64,000 nt of DNA from Stachybotrys elegans (Eukaryota; Ascomycota; Sordariomycetes; Hypocreales; Stachybotryaceae): NCBI GenBank assembly GCA_020746835.1, contig JAGPNK010000010.1, forward strand, positions 682,001 through 746,000, read 5' to 3'. Shown one piece after another: positions 44,346 through 55,096 of the stretch. The position numbers were made by a program, and so were the translations under genes. The notes below the pieces were generated by a model. It did no database searches. It worked only from the letters and a program-made list of their open reading frames with translations, and was not told the origin of the DNA. Each line of letters opens with the position of its first letter. Position 1 is the stretch's first letter.

Positions 44346-46476
44346 GTTGCGAAGTGTCTGGGTATTTTCTGCACTATCTTGTCCGTTGAAGAGAGGTGAG
44401 TTTTTGGTTGTTTTCCTCTTCGCCTTCCTGGGCTTGTTGGACTTCTTTTCTGTTTTTGTGGCTGTTGCTATGGAAGAGGATATGTGCAGATGGGTCGGCG
44501 ATCAGAGAAGTCGATGAGTTTTTGCATGAGTTTTCTGAAATGCAGCAAGATATAAATACAGGAGAAATCCCCCAAGTTTCTGTCGATTCCCAGTTCCCCT
44601 CTTTGATGGAACAAACTTCTTATGCAGCAAACATGTTCACTGCAGACAGATCAAGAAGCTGTGGCTGGTACACCCAAGTATCCCGCTTCACCGTTACGCA
44701 GAATCTAGTGCAAGGTTCAGAGAAGACGCGGACGAGCTTCTAGCGGCATTTTCTGTGTATATCTCAGCCATCGAGTTTCGTGCTTGTTCGAGGGTATCGA
44801 ATGAGGTCGTGATGGATATGTGTATGTGTGCCGTGATGAGCGAAACCCTACTGTAGGATGATTGGGGGACACGGCATGCCTGGATGGCGCTGTGCATGGT
44901 TGTACGGCGTGCTTTGTTTGCCGTGCCGTGTTAGACGGTTGTGTGGCTTGAATGGTGTTTGTACGACACTCATGGGACCGACATCGAACATTTGTGTAGA
45001 GGAATGTGTGGTCGAGGGCGAGATGTTATATCCTCTGGGGTCGCAGAAGCAGTTTGAGTGTGACGAGAGCGAGGAGAATTTGCCATGGGATATACATTGT
45101 ATATATGGGTGGCTCGTATCTCTAGAAGCAAAGGCGTGTGTTTGATCGGGATCAAACTTATGCGAAATGGGAATTCGAATTCTCCGTACTGGCGATGCTG
45201 CATATCATGTTAACATGTTCACGTTGTTTAATTATATCTCACTATATGATCGCACCACCGTGGCTTCTGACCCCATCTGTCCGTGACAACTTCTTGCCTC
45301 AAGCCACCCATGCGGATCCTTTGAAAGTGAAAACTAGGATACTATTAAAGATTAGTAGCACTGTACATGGACCAAGAGACGGACACGGCCATGCGTCCGT
45401 GTTGACGCTTTGCCTAGAGGTGTAAGTCGTCCAGGGTAGGCTGGTATGTATCCTTTGTTCAGGTTACAGGGAGGGAAGATATCTTTGTTGTCAGGCCGCA
45501 TTGGTCCACGGCTAATAATAGCCATGGCAATATCGGATACTTGTAGGCTATTGTACCGCTTGGACGGCATGTGTGAATGCTGAATGGGTGCGGACGGATA
45601 CCATGCCACTATGTGAGGTGTGAGGTGTGAGGCAAGGTTGGTTAGCAGTTGGGCTAAGACCCCAGTCACGGCAGCGGGAGGGTGTGGAGGCCCTCCTTGA
45701 GTTCCCACCTGCATTTCTTGGGGGGAGCTTGACCTCTATCATAGCCGTCATCCACACCATCTGCCCATCTACTCATCCGTCACTTGCCACCGGTTCCCCG
45801 TGGCAGTTGATTATTTCCTCGGGAAATCCGTTTGTTTTCTCCGCTGTACGACGCCGAAGTTGCTGGGCACACGGCTAGGCAGTGAACGACAGGAGACGAG
45901 TGTTGTCTGCAGTTGGCGGTTGGCAGATAATCAGGCCAACTGACGGCCGCCGCCAAGGCAAGATTCAGCCTCGCCACTCCCAAGCCAAACCGCCAGAATT
46001 CAAAGCTGATCACCTTCTTCCCCGGCTCCGTACCTAAAGTACCCTGGTTTATCCAATCTCTGCCCCTCCCGGCCCTCCACCCCTCCTGCCTGCCCGCCTA
46101 GCCGCCCGCCCCGCCTGCCTGACTGACATCAACCAGCCATCACCTTGATCAGTGCAGCTGTTGGCAAGTGCCCAATTCACCTTGAGTGCGCGGCCTCCTT
46201 GCTGCCTTTCATCTCTCCCTTTCACTCCGCTTCTTTCGTCTTCATCCACCTTCATTCCTCTTGCCCATCACATCGAAACGACCCTTTCCCTACTAAAGCA
46301 TACATACCACGCCCCGACATATCGAACCTTCTCTCCAAGGCAGCAGTGGCTTTGATTGAGCCACCGACCGAAAGCAAAGCTATAAGCTAGCAACATACTT
46401 AGGCTTTTCTTGTACCCAGCGTGTTTCATCGGCTACAGAAGCATCGTTTCCTGTATCATAAGCTAAGCCTATCACC
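44346..46476. other. Intergenic region before Argonaute gene
   Basis: About 2.1 kb. No gene is supportable; frames at 44396-44743 and 45138-45425 lack domain character. The last 330 bases (46145-46476) are CT-rich, probably the Argonaute promoter and leader. Confidence 0.5.
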
Positions 46477-49400
46477 ATGTCAGACCGTGGAGATCGTGGA
46501 GGCCGTGGAGGCCGTGGGGACCGTGGTGGCCAAGGCTATCGCGGTGGAGGAGACCGAGGCCGTGGAGGTCGCGGAGGTCGCGGAGATCGAGGAGATCATG
46601 GAGGCCGCGGTGGCGGCCGTGGAGACAGAGGTGACCGAGGCGGTTTCCGTGGCAGCTTCTCCGGCCCTAGAGGGGATGGAGACGGCGGCCGTGGTCGTGG
46701 CCGAGGCGACTTCCGAGGCCGTGGAGAGTTCCGAGGCCGGGGAGATTTTCGAGGTCGGGGTGACTTTCGAGGTCGAGGTGATTTTCGAGGCGGCCGGGGT
46801 GGCCGGGGCGGGTTTGCACGACCCAGACGCGATGATTCCGACAAGTCTCTCGCATGGAGCGTCCCGGACCTGACGCCGACCCCTGATGCCCACATTACCC
46901 AGCTGGAAGACAAGCTGTTGAAGAAGCAGACATCAACATCTGCTGGCGACCTCACCGCCCAGATGAGCCAGCTAGCCCTTGCCAGTAACGTCTCGAAATC
47001 TGGCGACCTCTTCCCTATCCGCCCTGCATTTGGTACCAAGGGAAAGGAGGTGATTGTCTGGGCGAATTACTTCCAGGTGACCTTGAAAGTCAAGGCCATC
47101 TATAAGTATACCATCGTCGCCAAGGAGATCCCGACAGAGTCCAATCCTAAGCCCAGGGACCAGCTAAAGCCTCGCAAGCTTCACGAGGCTATCAAAGCTG
47201 CCCTGGCCATCCTACGTGGCAACCAGCCACAGCTCCGCGTTGCTACCGAGTTCAAGAGCAACCTCTTTACCATGCAAAAGCTCAATGGCAACAATGAAAA
47301 AGTCAGAGTTAATCTTCCTAGAGGCCCCGATTCGAACGATTTCGACGTTGTTGAGATCTCTTTTGAAGCCCTCACAGAAGTACCTGTCGACAAGCTTCTT
47401 AGCTGGCTAGATTCAATGCAAGACACCCAGAACGACGGAGATGGCCATGTGTTCCCCAAACATCCCGATGTCGTTGATGCCCTGAACGGGTTCATCGGCA
47501 ACCAGGCGCGCACAAGCCTCGATTCGGTTGCGACTTTTAACAACAATTTCTTCCCCATCGACGCGCGAAGCCGGATCCAGGAGCTTCTATGCAGTGACCG
47601 CCCACTTGTCGCTGCTAGGGGCTACTTCTCATCTGCACGAATCGGCACGGGCAGACTTTTGCTCAATGTCAATGTGACCCACAGCGTTTTCAAGATATCT
47701 GGTCCTCTTCATGAGATCTTTGATCGTATGCATATCCGACCCGCGATGAGGAATGATGCCTCGGTGAGACGACTCAGGGTTGTTGCCAAATTTCTGGCCA
47801 AAACAAGGGTCAAGGCAAAGTTCCAAATCAAGACCGGGAAGACCTTGGATCGGTTCAAGACAATTCTGGCTGTTGTCACCCGCTCGGAAATCTCCAGGAG
47901 AGCCAGGGGTGACCAAGCTCCCCGGATCGAAGAAGGATGGGAATTTCCCGGGCCTAAACATATCCAGTTTTGGCTGAAAAATGACCAAGGCGAAGGAGGC
48001 CGCTACATCACCGTCTACGATCACTATAAGCAGAGTAAGTATATATGGTGGTTTCTCGGCGCAATCCCGCTAACGCCCTGGCAGAGTATAACATGAACCT
48101 CGGCGACCACCCCGTGCTGAACCTCGGAACCATGGACAAGCCTAGCTTCTTCCCTGCTGAAGTTCTCACCATCGAAGCAGGCCAAAAGGTTCAGGCGAAA
48201 CTCACGGGCGATGAGACGACCATCATGCTCGACTTTGCCTGCCGCACTCCCTACGCAAATGCCTTGTCTATCAGTACAGACAGCCGTGACATTCTTGGGC
48301 TGGACGACCAGGCTCTGGCAGATTTCGGCATCGGAGTCGACAAGAATCTTCTTGCCATCACTGCGCGCGTTCTGGATGTGCCCATGGTCAGTTATGCAAG
48401 TGGCGGTGGAGGTGGCGGCGGCACGCGGACGTCGGATCAGGTACCACAAAACGCCTCATGGAACATGAGAAACGTCAAGGTTGTCCGGCCCGGCAAGCCA
48501 ATCCGACGCTGGACTTGGGTCAACCTCATATATCGGCGTAACGACCGACCCGTCGACAGTGATGTCGTTAAGAACTTTGGTACTTTTATGTCGAAGAACA
48601 TGGGCATTAACATTGCCCCGGAACCGATCCCCCTCAGCGCCGAAGCCCTAAACCTATCTCCAGACGACGACGACATGAACAAATCGAACCTCAGACTCAT
48701 GTTTCAAGAGGCCAAGAACAAGAACATGGACCACATACTGCTGGTTCTATCGCAAAAAGACAGCGGCGCTGTGTACAGCATGGTCAAGACTTTGGGGGAC
48801 TGCGATTTTGGAATCCATACCAACTGCGTCGTGGCCGACAATTTTAGGAAGGGATCACCAGGCTACTTCGCCAACGTCGGGCTGAAATGGAACTTGAAGG
48901 CCGGTGGCATCAACCATAAACTCAAGGACGAGACAGGCGTGCTCAAGGACGGCGCCACCATGGTTGTCGGGTACGATGTGACTCACCCAACCAACATGTC
49001 TAAGCAGAAGTCGGACGCTGCGCCGAGTTTGGTTGGGCTTGTTGCCAGCATTGATAGGAGCCTAGGCCAATGGCCCTCGGTTTCTTGGGCGCAGGCTTCT
49101 AAGCAGGAAATGCTCGATGCAAAGCTGACGGAAGCCTTTGCCTCCCGCATCGCTCTGTGGAAGAAGAATAACAATGGCAAGACGCCCAAGCGGATTGTCA
49201 TCTTCCGTGATGGTGTTTCCGAGGGACAGTACGCACAGGTCCTCAACCTGGAGCTTCCTATGATCCGAGAAGCGTGTCGCACGACGTGCCGCGCTTCCGA
49301 GCAGCCCGCCATCTCCATCATGGTGTCTGTGAAGCGCCACCAAACGCGCTTCTACCCGACATCCACGGACGAGATGTCCAGATCTGGCAATATCAAGAAC

Positions 49401-49790
49401 GGAACCGTCGTCGACAGAGGCATCACGCAAGTCAGATACTGGGACTTTTACCTGACGGCACATGATGCCCTGCAAGGCACGGCCCGACCGGCGCACTACA
49501 CGGTGCTCCTGGATGAGGTGTTCCGCTCACGGAGCAAGACGGAAGCGGCCAACGAGCTGGAGAAGCTGACGCACGAGTTGTGCTACCTGTTTGGCAGAGC
49601 GACCAAGGCTATCAGCATTTGTACGCCTGCCTACTATGCCGACATCTTGTGCGAGCGCGCGCGCGCGCATCGTCATGACCTCTATGACGACTCGGCCAGT
49701 GTGAGCACTTCCACCGCGACTGGGACTGATTGGCAATCAACCCCCGACAGGGTCCACCCGAATCTTCGTGATACCATGTACTACATCTGA
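46477..49790 (+). CDS. qde-2: Argonaute protein with N-terminal RGG domain (QDE-2-like)
   Basis: Two exons (46477-48034, 48085-49790) joined by a 50-nt intron give 1087 residues. Argonaute binds small RNAs and cleaves or silences matching transcripts. Order: RGG-rich N-terminus (1-123), ArgoN with linker (about 175-400), PAZ (about 430-560), MID and PIWI (about 700-1060). The PIWI slicer residues are D817 (GYDVTHP), E861 (SKQEM), D895 (FRDGVSEG) and D1039 (PAYYAD), a DEDD set. The position of the last is His in human Ago2; Asp occurs in other family members. Slicing should therefore be possible. The RGG tail resembles that of Neurospora QDE-2 (quelling) more than its paralogue SMS-2, but this was not tested by alignment. 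A tandem 18-bp repeat encodes part of the tail. Confidence 0.94.
46705..46794 (+). repeat. Five tandem 18-bp units encoding G[DE]FRG[RG]
   Basis: Five consecutive 18-base units within the Argonaute gene each encode Gly-Asp/Glu-Phe-Arg-Gly-Arg (the last ends Gly). Sequence similarity between units is high at DNA level (GGTGACTTTCGAGGTCGA-like), so copy number could vary between strains by slippage. Confidence 0.9.
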
Positions 49791-50084
49791 GCCTCGAGTC
49801 TCGGTAGCATAGGCACGCATATTGGCCGGAAGACTCCTTGATGGACCCCCAGGCGCATTTTTCCGAGGCAAGGGCAGAGGCAGGCTTCTATTGATGGGGG
49901 GGTATCCGCGAAGGCGCACTGAGAAAGAAGAAAGGAGACAAAGGAGAAGCTCAAAGCCTGTTGAATAAATCCAAAGAATGATAAATTTGATTGGAGTTAT
50001 ATACAGGAAGAAGCTCTCTGCTTCTCCATATGTAGGCTAGCTATCAGTGGGTGCGCGGCACCCAGGTCCGAATCCCACAACGTA

Positions 50085-51460
50085 TTACAACTTTGTCTTG
50101 GGAGGTTGAGTTAACCGTTTCTTGTATTCGTCACTGACTGTAGTCTTCTCCTCCAGTGGCTTCTTGGTCCATTCCACATATTCATTCTCCCTCTTCTCGT
50201 TACGACCGAGGCATTTCCCAAGGAACGACACGGCTGCTTGTGCGCATACGCGTGGCGCTTCTAGGGGGACCAGATGGCCTGTCTTTTCGGTGACGAGCCT
50301 CAAGACCAGACCTTTGGGGGCACCGCCGCTACCGCCAATGCCAACGCCAGTGAGCTCCATCTTCTGCTTCATTAGCTCCTCCGGAGACAACTCGCTGTCG
50401 GCTCCAAAATGATAGAGAGTATCAGGCCGCAAGTTGGGGAGCCGCTTGATGGTGCTGGCTCCCTCGGGGCGGTAGAATGGGAACTGCGGATACCTGTCGT
50501 TGAGGGACGGGTCAAGATCAGGGGCCTTCTCGGGATTTATGAGAGTCTGGCCCTCCTCGTCGTAGGCCTCCCAGCTGGGCCGCAGATAAGTGAAAACCTC
50601 CTGATCTCGGGACGTGGTGAGAGTGACGGGGCCATTGACATCGTCGCCGACGGGGCGCAGACCGTACTGGATCCAGGCCTCGAGAGCGCGGGGATCCCAG
50701 CGCTTGTAGAAGGACCTGCTCTTGAAAGCCTGGGCGGCAGCCTCGCGGGAGGGCCATGCGTCGCGGCGGTTGGCGCTCTTGGCGGCCGGGCTCTGCTCCA
50801 GGGCCCCCGGGGTGGCGGCAAAGCTGGAGATGGTTGGATCAAGCTGGATCTGGCAGAGGAAGAGGCGGGGGTGCATGAGGGCGACGTTGGCGAGGGCGTT
50901 TGCGCCAAAGGAGTGGCCGATGGAGATGAGGGGCCTGGGCATGCGCATGGTGTTGATCATGTGGAGGATGTCTCTTGCGTAGTCGAGCCATGAAGCTGAG
51001 GGGGATGTCAGTGAGTGACGGTGGCAGAGGGGGTGCGCTGAGGCATGGGAGGGACGCACGATCGTTGCCGAGAAGGCCTTTATTCAAGACGCCGCTCTGG
51101 CCTTGCCATGCCGCATCGGCGATCCAGATGGCGCGGATTCGGATGCCCTCCTGCTTGGCGAGGGCATAGAACTCCTCCCACAGCGGCTCATAGACTTCCT
51201 ATACAAAGGGGCGAAAGTTTCAGCAACAGAACGAGGAATCCACCTGGCAGAGCAGTGGGTAACGAAACCTTGGGGAAGCCATTGGCATGAGCGCTCACGA
51301 CGCTGACATCGCCGTCTCTGGGGTCGAGGTTATCCCTGGGGACGTACTCCTTTACGTGGAGCGACAGGGCGGCATTCTGGTCGGTTGATGTGGCGCGGGC
51401 GTACTCTCGTATGTGTGAGGCGGGGATGACGTGCTCTTTGATGAGGAACGTAGAGGCCAT
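50085..51460 (-). CDS. Lpx1/Akt2-like peroxisomal-type alpha/beta hydrolase
   Basis: Three exons (51460-51269, 51198-51060, 50995-50085) give 413 residues. The alpha/beta-hydrolase nucleophile elbow is GHSFG with S139; the acid and base lie in the C-terminal half, with H in KTGHLVPLE a good base candidate. SAHANGFPK and ELYEPLWEEF (here EVYEPLW) match fungal proteins related to yeast peroxisomal lipase Lpx1 and to the Alternaria Akt2 family. The C-terminus ends PPKTKL; TKL is a weak, non-consensus variant of the SKL peroxisomal signal, so targeting is uncertain. The ATG at 51460 is the first in frame. It is head to head with the OB-fold gene across 324 bases and converges on Argonaute. Confidence 0.87.
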
Positions 51461-51784
51461 TGCGGAACAACAAAGCAATAACAAGAATAAGCTGTACAGA
51501 ATTTAAATTGAGGGCGGCACGCTTGGAGAGAGGGAAAGAAGAGCACTGAAGGTTGGCGATATGTAGGTGTAGGTAGTTGGAGGTGTTCTTGAGACCTCGG
51601 CGGACAAGCCACTGTGGGGCCTCGGCATTCATCACGGCATCCCTCTTTCACACACTCTCTCCAATTCACGCCTTCCATCCCACCAAATCACTATAATATA
51701 AACAACCCCCCCTCGCGCAGAACAGAAAAGGCCCACAAAGAAAATAGAAGCAGGATAACTAAACAACAACACCATGCTCCCAAG
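51461..51784. promoter_or_regulatory. Bidirectional promoter region, hydrolase and OB-fold genes
   Basis: 324 bases lie between the divergent starts of the hydrolase (minus) and the OB-fold protein (plus). It contains an upstream ATG at 51774 on the plus strand that opens a 29-codon frame overlapping the OB-fold start. Confidence 0.55.
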
Positions 51785-51901
51785 ATGTCCCCCTCGCCAC
51801 GGGTGCTCATCTTGGCCGGCGCCCCAGCACCATCCACCCTCCCGCCCTCGGCCTGCACCGTGAACACCTTCACCCGTCCATTCGCCCAGCTCCTCGGCCT
51901 C

Positions 51902-51943
<42 letters not shown>

Positions 51944-52876
51944 CCGGACGCGCGCGATGAGCACGACCTCCTCTTCTTTTCCTCTGCCGCGGCATGGCGC
52001 TCCCTGCCGCTGCTGAGGCGGCCCCTCCGCACAGGGCTCCCCTTCTCGCAGGCCCACGACGTCGACGCCCCCTCGCTCTGGACGCCCTCGCGCTTCGTCA
52101 CCACCGCCGACGCCTCCTTCTCCCTGGAGTCAATGGCCTCGCAGGACGACGAGGGCGCCGCGCTCGCCCAGTTCTGCGAGGAGTCCTTTGCCGCCCACGA
52201 GGCGCTCCTACCTGACACCGCCGCCGCCGCCTCCGCCGCCGCCACTGCCGAGGAGTCCACCGCTGCAGACGTGTCCTTCAGCACGACGGCCTCCTCCACC
52301 GGCCCCGCAACCCCCGGTCCCATCCCGGGCGTCCCGGCTCACCTCTCGGACCTCGGGGACATCCCCCCCGCACCCCAGGTCGCCTCCTTTGCGCCGCAAA
52401 CCATCACCATCAACCTCGTCGTCGGCATCATCTCCATCGCCCAGCCCCGCTGCGTCACCACGCGCTGGGGCACCACCCTCTCGCTCGTCGAGGTCCTTGT
52501 CGGCGACGACACCTCCTCCGGCTTCGGCGTTAGCTTCTGGCTCAGCACCCCTGACGGCAGCGACATCAGCAAGCTGCGCCGGCAGGACGTCGTGCTCATG
52601 CAAAACGTCTCCCTGCGTGTCTTCCGTGGCAGGGTGTACGGCCAGAGCCTGCGCAAGGGGCTTACCAGGGTGAGCCTGCTGTGGCGGAGCGACGGCACCG
52701 GATACTACACATCTAGACATCTGAGCATGGCGCGAACCGTTGAGCACCCGCAGCAGCAGAAAGCGAGGAACGTCAAGGAATGGGTTCTCAAATTCGTGGG
52801 CGCTGCGCCGGGCTCAAGGGCTCAGGCGGTAGAGAACAAGAAGTCTTGGGATCGACCTCCGGATGATACACAGTAG
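51785..52876 (+). CDS. OB-fold protein with poly-Ser tract, unknown function
   Basis: One exon, 363 residues from ATG at 51785 (context CCAAG-ATG). A 13-residue Ser run is encoded by an AGC repeat (51905-51943). The middle is Ala/Ser/Thr-rich and probably disordered. The C-terminal 160 residues form a compact domain (about 198-330) with alternating strands: ITINLVVGIISIAQPR, RWGTTLSLVEVLVGDD, GFGVSFWLS, LRRQDVVLMQNVSLRVFRGRVYGQSL and RVSLLWR, a pattern typical of an OB-fold nucleic-acid-binding domain. It may function in single-stranded DNA or telomere metabolism, but that is inference. I cannot name the gene. Confidence 0.78.
51905..51943 (+). repeat. (AGC)12 trinucleotide repeat encoding poly-Ser
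   Basis: Twelve AGC units followed by AGT inside the OB-fold gene, encoding 13 consecutive Ser. Pure at DNA level, so likely variable in length between strains. Confidence 0.92.
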
Positions 52877-53089
52877 TGCTTTACATGCTTACTGTACCAC
52901 TCATTCAAGTGAAAGATATCAGTTACATCACACCCTGCAAGGATATTCACACTGCCTGTCCTGCAACGGACCCCATATGTTCAAAGTGGTGTGTTGTCAT
53001 TATGTGAGAAGAGTTTCTATAGTCGCTGCTTCGTGAGATGGATATAATAATTACAGATCGCCTTGCTTGTATCCAGATAAATAGACGGC

Positions 53090-55096
53090 TTACGCGACCA
53101 CAGGTGCGTTGTTTGGGCCTCCTTGCTTAATCGACTTCCACTGGAAAGCCAGGCAACTCAGGAAGGCAAAACAAGCACAGGCCGTGCTGATGTAGAAGGC
53201 GTTCGTCAAACCCACCATGTAGGCCTCTAGAACAGCATCCACGGCATCTAGCCGACCTATTCGTGCCAGCGTGGCGTGAATCTCAGACGCACCGCTGTGG
53301 ATGATGAGATCTGGGCTGATGCCGACGTCGGCAGCATTGAGGTTGTCGATAAGCCCATTCTGGAAGAGGGTCTGGGCCACGGCGATGAAGATGGCGCCAC
53401 CGAGTGCTTGGAAGAACTGAACACATGCAGTTCCAACAGGGATGAAGTCGGCGGGCAGGACGGTCTGCACTACCAAAACACCGACCTGGAATCCAGCGCC
53501 GATGCCGAGGCCAGCAATGACCTGGTAACCGAACCATTCTCGCATCGGAGTCCCGACGTGGAAGGTAGTAATCATTCCGGTGCCCACGGAAAACAGTATC
53601 ATACAGGGAAGAATGATAGGGTTGACGTAGCCGATGGCCGAGATGGCGGCGCCAGAGAGGATGGAAACAAGAACGGTCGACAAGAGCAGGGGGAGGATCT
53701 TGATGCCAGCCTGGACGGCGCTGTCACCCTGGATAGCCTGGAAGTAGAGGGCTAGAGGAAAAGAGAAGAGGTCAGATAATCCGGCACGGCAGTGGGCGGA
53801 TATTGGTACTTACAGAGGTAGTAGAGGAGAGGGAAGAAGGCAGCTCCAAAGAAGAAGGAAAACAGCATGGCAGGCAAGACGTTGCGATTCTTGAAAAGGC
53901 GAGGAGGAAGAGTTCCAAGATCCTGCTTCCAGATCTGAATGCCAATAAACACGAGGATCATAAGTCCAGCTCCGACAAAGAGGCCAATGATTCTCGAGCT
54001 GTTCCATGGGTACTGCGCGCCACCCCATTGCAGGGCAAGAAGCAGGCAGACAACGGCTGGGATGAAGATGGCAGTGCCAATGAGGTCAAGCTGACGGACC
54101 CTGGCGAGGAAGGACTGGCCAAGCGAGCTGGTAGTGCTGCGGTTGATGTTGACAAAGAAGAAGACGATGACCATGGACAAGCCTCCAATTGGTAAATTGA
54201 TGTAGAAGCACCATCGCCACGTCACGTTCTCGGTGAAGGCACCACCGAGCAGGGGCCCGGCGACGGAGGCAATTCCCCACATACCGCCGATGAGACCAAA
54301 GGCGATAGGCCGCTTGGCAAGAGGCACTACCCGCTGTCAGCTCATGCTTGGCGGGACATAAGAAGATGGGGGGGGGGGGGGGGGGGGGGCTGAACTTACT
54401 GCATAGGGAGAGGATGACAATGGATCCGGAGAAGAGACCGGCAGTACCAATCTGGGAGCCGGAGTCAGCAAGGCCAAAGTTTGGGGCACGGCATCACTTC
54501 ACTTACACCTGCAATGGCCCGACCAACGATGAAGGTGGTGGAATTAGGGGCAACAGCGCATATCAAGCTGCCAATCTCGAAGATGAAGACGGCGCCGAGG
54601 AAGGCCAGTTTGACGTTGAAGAGCTTGTAGACGGTACCGTACATGGGTTGGAGTGCTGTTGTGGTCAGAAGATACGCAGAGCCATACCATCCCTATCGAA
54701 AATAGAATGATTAGCACTTCTCCCGGCGCAAGACAAGCGACGGAGTGACCGGTGTAAACATACTATGTCACCAACACTGCGGTACTCGCTGGTAATGGTG
54801 CCGAGAGCAGGAGCAATGATGGTCTGGTCAAGGGCGACAAGGAAGATGGCCATGCAAAGCGAGCCCATGATCAAGGCAAGCTTGAAGCCAGTAGGGTACT
54901 GGGTGCTGTCTTCTTCGTCTCCATTGCTGGCCTGTGGCGCGGCAGCGGTGTCATTGTTGGCCTCCTGCTTCTCGTGGTGCTTCTCATGCTGCTTCTCAGT
55001 CTTGACATCGTCGGGTGAGGTCTGTGAAGATGTTTCGACCTCTGTCTTGTCCGAATAGGCACGCTCGCTGCGCTGGTCATCCGCGAGGTGAGCCAT
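53090..55096 (-). CDS. MFS multidrug exporter, DHA2 (14-helix) family
   Basis: Five exons (55096-54764, 54692-54507, 54451-54400, 54326-53814, 53751-53090) give 581 residues. Introns are 62-73 nt. After an 80-residue hydrophilic, Lys/Glu/His-rich N-terminus come about 14 hydrophobic helices. Diagnostic segments: [13 protein letters not shown] (helix 1, typical of DHA2 drug:H+ antiporters), [31 protein letters not shown] restored across intron 2, and [25 protein letters not shown], here given by key residues (motif C). It should export drugs or secondary metabolites from the cell; the nearest characterised relatives are aflatoxin-pump-like and HC-toxin-pump-like carriers. No biosynthetic cluster is seen next to it. 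Intron 3 carries a run of 22 identical bases. Confidence 0.93.
54368..54389. repeat. Homopolymeric G tract (22 G) inside an MFS intron
   Basis: Twenty-two consecutive G bases on the plus strand, read as C on the coding strand, fill much of the 73-nt third intron of the MFS exporter gene (54327-54399). It starts about 10 bases after the splice donor. Confidence 0.92.

Noticed and set aside
50030..50085. tRNA-like block with GGTCCGAATCC
   Set aside because: The T-stem does not pair fully and no complete cloverleaf can be drawn; it lies in the 3' region of the hydrolase gene.
12357..55096. Secondary-metabolite or sugar-utilisation gene cluster around the GH genes and MFS exporter
   Set aside because: The three glycoside hydrolases and the exporter are separated by housekeeping genes on both strands, and no backbone synthase or pathway regulator is present.
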